Part shown: positions 61,416-64,000 of the stretch, piece after piece
Position numbering within the stretch: position 1 is the first letter of the stretch
Layout: each line of letters starts with the position of its first letter
DNA from: Streptomyces sp. NRRL S-455
GTDB taxonomy: Bacteria > Actinomycetota > Actinomycetes > Streptomycetales > Streptomycetaceae
Assembly (NCBI RefSeq): GCF_000717875.1
Contig: NZ_JOCT01000019.1
Coordinates: forward strand, 62,001 to 126,000
Length of the DNA: 64,000 nucleotides
Direction of reading: 5' to 3'
Position numbers and translations under genes: made by a program
Notes under the pieces: generated by a model
What the model was told of the DNA's origin: nothing
The model's database searches: none
What the model saw: the letters and a program-made list of their open reading frames with translations, nothing else

Positions 61416-62429
61416 ATGCAGGACACACAGGAACGCTCCCCGGAAGCGCCCGTGGCTCCCGAGCCGGGTGCCCACGCCTGGCCGCGGCACTGGCTGCTCC
61501 TGCTGGGCGCCGCCGTGCTGCCCGGTCTGGTGCTCTACCTCGTCGGGAGGTGGGGTGACGCGCCGGCGGTACAGGCCTGGCGGACGGTCGCGCTCTCCGT
61601 GACGGTGCAGGCGGTGCCGTTCCTGCTGCTGGGCACCGCGCTGTCCGGGGCGATCAACGCGTTCGTACCGGCCTCGGTCTTCACCCGGCTGCTGCCGAAG
61701 CGGCCGGCCCTGGCGGTGCCGGTCGCCGGGGCCGCGGGGGTGGTGCTCCCGGGTTGTGAGTGCGCGTCCGTTCCGGTCGCGAACAGCCTGATCGCACGCG
61801 GGGTCACGCCCGCCGCCGCCTTCGCCTTCCTGCTGTCCGCCCCGGCCGTCAACCCGATCGTCCTGACCGCCACGGCCATCGCCTTCCCCGGTCGGCCCGA
61901 AATGGTGCTGGCACGGCTGCTCGCCTCGCTTCTGGCGGCCGCCGCGATGGGCTGGCTCTGGCTCTGGCTCGGCAAGGAGGAGTGGCTGCGACCGGCCGTA
62001 CGGCACACCGGGCACCAGCCGGGGCACAGCCGCTGGACCGAGTTCCGCAGCGGCTTCCAGCACGACTTCCTCCACGCCGGCGGCTTCCTGGTGGTGGGGG
62101 CGCTGGCCGCGGCCACCTTCAACATCGCCGTGCCGCCCTCGGTGCTGGGTACGTTCGCCGACTCGGCCTGGCTGTCGGTGCTCTTCCTGGCCGCACTGGC
62201 CATCCTGCTCGCGGTCTGCTCGGAGGCGGACGCGTTCGTGGCGGCCTCGCTGTCCGGTTTCTCGCCAGTCGCACGGCTGACGTTCATGGTGGTCGGGCCG
62301 ATGGTCGACGTAAAGCTGATCGCCTTGCAGGCGGGCACGTTCGGGCGGGCGTTCGCCGTCCGCTTCTCCGCCGCCACGACGGTGGTGGCGATCGTGTGCA
62401 GCGTGCTGATCGGAGGGGTGCTGTTGTGA
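61416..62429 (+). CDS. DUF318-family permease (ArsP/YcgR-like)
   Basis: 337 residues with about eight to nine hydrophobic segments. Diagnostic parts: VQAVPFLLLGTALSGAINAF, the cysteine pair region VVLPGCECASVPVANSLIA, and a late SEADAFVAASLSGFSPVARL, characteristic of the permease family PF03773. Related proteins export arsenicals or serve zinc-linked functions. It is fused in operon (GTGA overlap) with the TIGR03943-like partner. The start is ATG 61416 following GGAGCG. No Zur box could be recognised upstream. Confidence 0.85.
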   Translation: MQDTQERSPEAPVAPEPGAHAWPRHWLLLLGAAVLPGLVLYLVGRWGDAPAVQAWRTVALSVTVQAVPFLLLGTALSGAINAFVPASVFTRLLPKRPALAVPVAGAAGVVLPGCECASVPVANSLIARGVTPAAAFAFLLSAPAVNPIVLTATAIAFPGRPEMVLARLLASLLAAAAMGWLWLWLGKEEWLRPAVRHTGHQPGHSRWTEFRSGFQHDFLHAGGFLVVGALAAATFNIAVPPSVLGTFADSAWLSVLFLAALAILLAVCSEADAFVAASLSGFSPVARLTFMVVGPMVDVKLIALQAGTFGRAFAVRFSAATTVVAIVCSVLIGGVLL

Positions 62430-63142
62430 AGCGGCCCGTACAGGCGGTCCTGCTCCTCCTCAGCGGTCTCGGCCTGCTGCGGGCGTCGCTCTTCACCGAC
62501 ATGTTCCTGCGGTACGTGAAGCCGGGCATGCGCCCGCTGCTGATCGTCTCCGGCGTCGTGCTGCTGACGCTGGGGCTGGCGGAGGCGTGGAGCGCGTACC
62601 GCACGGCGCGTCGCGAAGAAGGGCACCCCCCTCCCCACGTCGCGTGGCTCCTCTTCCTCCCCGCCCTGAGCCTCCTCTTCTACTCCCCACCCGCTCTCGG
62701 CTCCTACACCGCGGCCCGCGAGGCGCCCCGCGTCACCGAAACGCGGGACGCGGGGGGCGAGGACTTCGATCCGCTGCCCGCGACCTCACCCGTCCCGATC
62801 ACCCTGGGCGACTTCACCAGGCGCGTGCGGCAGGACCGCACCGGGGCCATCAAGGAGCGCACCGTGCGGATGACGGGCTTCGTGACGCCCGCCGACGAAG
62901 ACGACGGCTGGTACCTGACCCGCCTGCTGCTCAACTGCTGCGCCGCGGACGCCCAGTCGCTGAAGGTGCGGGTGCACGGCGTCGAGGCGCCGAAGGCCGA
63001 CACCTGGGTGACGGTGATGGGCACCTGGCACCCCGGCGGCACCCTGGGCACCAACTCCGCCGAGGTCGCCCTCGACGTCCGCGAGGTGAAGAAGGTGCAG
63101 CGCCCCTCGAACAGCTACATGGACGCGCTCCCGCTCGACTGA
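62426..63142 (+). CDS. TIGR03943-family putative permease subunit
   Basis: 238 residues. Two or three N-terminal membrane helices (VKRPVQAVLLLLSGLGLLRA, MRPLLIVSGVVLLTLGLAEA), a further helix near residue 75, then a periplasmic/extracellular beta domain containing LLLNCCAADAQSLKVRVHG and TWVTVMGTWHPGG. The adjacent cysteines in NCCAAD are conserved in the family and could bind metal. It is known as the partner of DUF318 permeases (YcgQ with YcgR). The start is GTG 62426 overlapping the permease stop. Confidence 0.88.
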   Translation: MKRPVQAVLLLLSGLGLLRASLFTDMFLRYVKPGMRPLLIVSGVVLLTLGLAEAWSAYRTARREEGHPPPHVAWLLFLPALSLLFYSPPALGSYTAAREAPRVTETRDAGGEDFDPLPATSPVPITLGDFTRRVRQDRTGAIKERTVRMTGFVTPADEDDGWYLTRLLLNCCAADAQSLKVRVHGVEAPKADTWVTVMGTWHPGGTLGTNSAEVALDVREVKKVQRPSNSYMDALPLD

Positions 63143-63185
63143 CCACTGCCGGCGGTCAGGGGGAGCGGCGGGGATGCCCACGCGC

Positions 63186-63605
63186 TCACCGGTCGGCACT
63201 GCCGGGTGGGACGACCCATTCGGTGGGCTGGCCGGTGAGGGAGGCGATCATGTCGAAGTCGCCGTCGTAGTGGAGGACCGTTCGCTGGTTCAGTTCCGCC
63301 GTGGCGGCGATCAGCAGGTCGGGAAGGGACAGGGCGCGGTGGAAGCCCGCGTTGAGGGCATGACGCTGGATCTCAAGAGCGCGGGTGAAGGCCTCGTCGT
63401 CGGTTCCGAGGTAGTCGAAGGCGTGGAGCCAGGTGCTGATGCGTGTCGCTTCCGAGCTGTCCCGTGCGGAGTGGATCATCTCGAACTCGGTGGGGCGGCA
63501 TACGGCGAGGAGGTAGCGCTCGTGCAGAGGCTTGAGCACCTCCTTGACGCTCGGCTTCGTCCAACGGGCGAGCGCGGACTTGTCGATCAGGTAGCGGTCC
63601 TGCAT
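63186..63605 (-). CDS. vapC: VapC-like PIN-domain toxin
   Basis: 139 residues. PIN-domain acidic residues: RYLIDKSAL (first Asp), CRPTEFEMIHSA (Glu), LSLPDLLIAATA (Asp) and LHYDGDFDMIA (Asp). Such ribonucleases cleave RNA, often tRNA, when not bound by antitoxin. ATG 63605 shares one base with the stop of the antitoxin gene (TGATG), the usual coupled layout in which the antitoxin comes first. Confidence 0.88.
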   Translation of the reverse strand: MQDRYLIDKSALARWTKPSVKEVLKPLHERYLLAVCRPTEFEMIHSARDSSEATRISTWLHAFDYLGTDDEAFTRALEIQRHALNAGFHRALSLPDLLIAATAELNQRTVLHYDGDFDMIASLTGQPTEWVVPPGSADR

Positions 63606-63847
63606 CAGGCGGCTCTGCCTCCCCCGCGCTTGAGGGAGCCGTCTGCGTTGCGGGGGCCGGTGTTCTCGACGATCTCGCTGAAGTCGAACTCGCCGGCGTC
63701 CATGGCGTCGAAGCCCTCCTGTCGCAGGTGCCTCTTGACGGCGTCTTCCATGGCGAGGCGGACGGCCTTGGCCTTGGTTTTGGTCCCGAAGATGCGCATG
63801 GCCTCGGCGACCATGTCCTCGTCGAGGTCGATGACGGTTCTGGCCAT
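63605..63847 (-). CDS. vapB: VapB-family antitoxin
   Basis: 80 residues from ATG 63847, which has AAGGGA about nine bases upstream. MARTVIDLDEDMVAEAMRIF is the DNA-binding N-terminal segment, TKTKAKAVRLAMEDAVKRHL continues it, and the acidic-aromatic C-terminus (FDAMDAGEFDFSEIVEN) is the region that would block the toxin. An in-frame ATG at 63940 is rejected because it would run through the promoter and operator repeat. Confidence 0.88.
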   Translation of the reverse strand: MARTVIDLDEDMVAEAMRIFGTKTKAKAVRLAMEDAVKRHLRQEGFDAMDAGEFDFSEIVENTGPRNADGSLKRGGGRAA

Positions 63848-63881
63848 GTGGACGATCCCTTCGGAGACGACTCTACCAGCG

Positions 63882-63918
63882 AAACGATACCATTCTGAAC
63901 CTATAGAAGATATCGTTT
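63882..63918. promoter_or_regulatory. Inverted repeat in the vapBC promoter region
   Basis: AAACGATA at 63882-63889 and TATCGTTT at 63911-63918 form an 8-bp inverted repeat separated by 21 bases of AT-rich sequence (TATAG inside), 35 bases before the vapB start. This fits autoregulation by the antitoxin or the VapBC complex. Confidence 0.6.
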
Positions 63919-63936
63919 GAAGTGTAAGTCCTCCCT

Positions 63937-64000
63937 TCACCTCGAGAGCACTGCCCGGACGGTCTTGCCGCTGGGTGGGTAGGGGACGCAGTCCCAGTGG
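63937..64000 (-). CDS. ATP-binding regulatory protein, C-terminal end (cut by window edge)
   Basis: The minus-strand frame open at the window end stops with TGA at 63937. The 20 visible residues read HWDCVPYPPSGKTVRAVL plus SR. The W-x-C-x-P-Y-P-P-x-G-K-x-V-x-A-x-L ending is characteristic of streptomycete anti-sigma-like HATPase_c proteins, as at 41970-42437. Only the tail is visible. Confidence 0.5.
   Translation of the reverse strand, partial: HWDCVPYPPSGKTVRAVLSR

Noticed and set aside
63848..63940. Longer VapB start at 63940
   Set aside because: Would place the operator-like inverted repeat and promoter inside the coding region; ATG 63847 has a good ribosome site.

Overview
The window is high-GC DNA (about 72%) with strong third-position GC bias, frequent GTG starts, ATGA/GTGA stop-start overlaps and typical streptomycete genes (a SepF-like protein, DUF574 methyltransferase, FxsT-type STAND protein, F420-dependent LLM oxidoreductase). 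It fits a Streptomyces chromosome, mostly accessory content. No rRNA, tRNA, CRISPR array, transposase or integrase was recognised.

Layout. (1) 1-10229: one tightly overlapping plus-strand operon with an ATP-grasp C-terminus, a DUF364-like protein, a cysteine-synthase-like PLP enzyme, a dipeptide-epimerase-like enolase, an MFS exporter, a methyltransferase and a complete peptide/nickel-type ABC importer with a fused two-domain ATPase. The make-export-reimport layout suggests a small metallophore. (2) 10377-12149: a membrane acyltransferase, then an orphan RiPP precursor with a double-glycine leader and another small gene. (3) 12708-21908: a one-polypeptide nitrate reductase with its own flavoprotein reductase and a GlnR-like promoter site, a SepF-like protein, an ATPase overlapping a MazG-like gene, and smaller conserved genes. 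(4) 22070-26124: the Hen1-Pnkp RNA repair pair, with a palindromic repeat inserted in frame in the Pnkp ligase. (5) 26267-39528: a vWA-MoxR-VMAP type conflict system (VMAP, MoxR AAA+, a vWA/NB-ARC/TPR fusion, an alpha/beta hydrolase, a caspase-like protease), a divergent cation/proton antiporter, and an FxsA-like peptide plus a free-standing HExxH protein but no radical SAM enzyme. This is the most unusual locus.

(6) 39628-42437: arginine deiminase, ornithine carbamoyltransferase and a small HATPase. (7) 42749-50078: a 2-aminobenzoyl-CoA-type aromatic degradation cluster (enoyl-CoA hydratase, fused monooxygenase/reductase, PaaX regulator, CoA ligase, acyl-CoA dehydrogenase, RidA) with an identical 12-bp motif in both divergent promoter regions. 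(8) 50426-55889: an exported protein, a methyltransferase with a Zur-like box upstream, and a three-gene operon of PLP enzymes of three fold types, one fused to a rhodanese domain. (9) 56440-61162: two hydrolases and sugar-type enzymes (TIM-barrel isomerase, mannose-6-phosphate isomerase, SDR). (10) 61416-64000: a DUF318 permease with its TIGR03943 partner, a VapBC toxin-antitoxin pair, and the C-terminus of an ATP-binding regulatory protein.

Functions are read from motifs and remembered family features; no database search was run.
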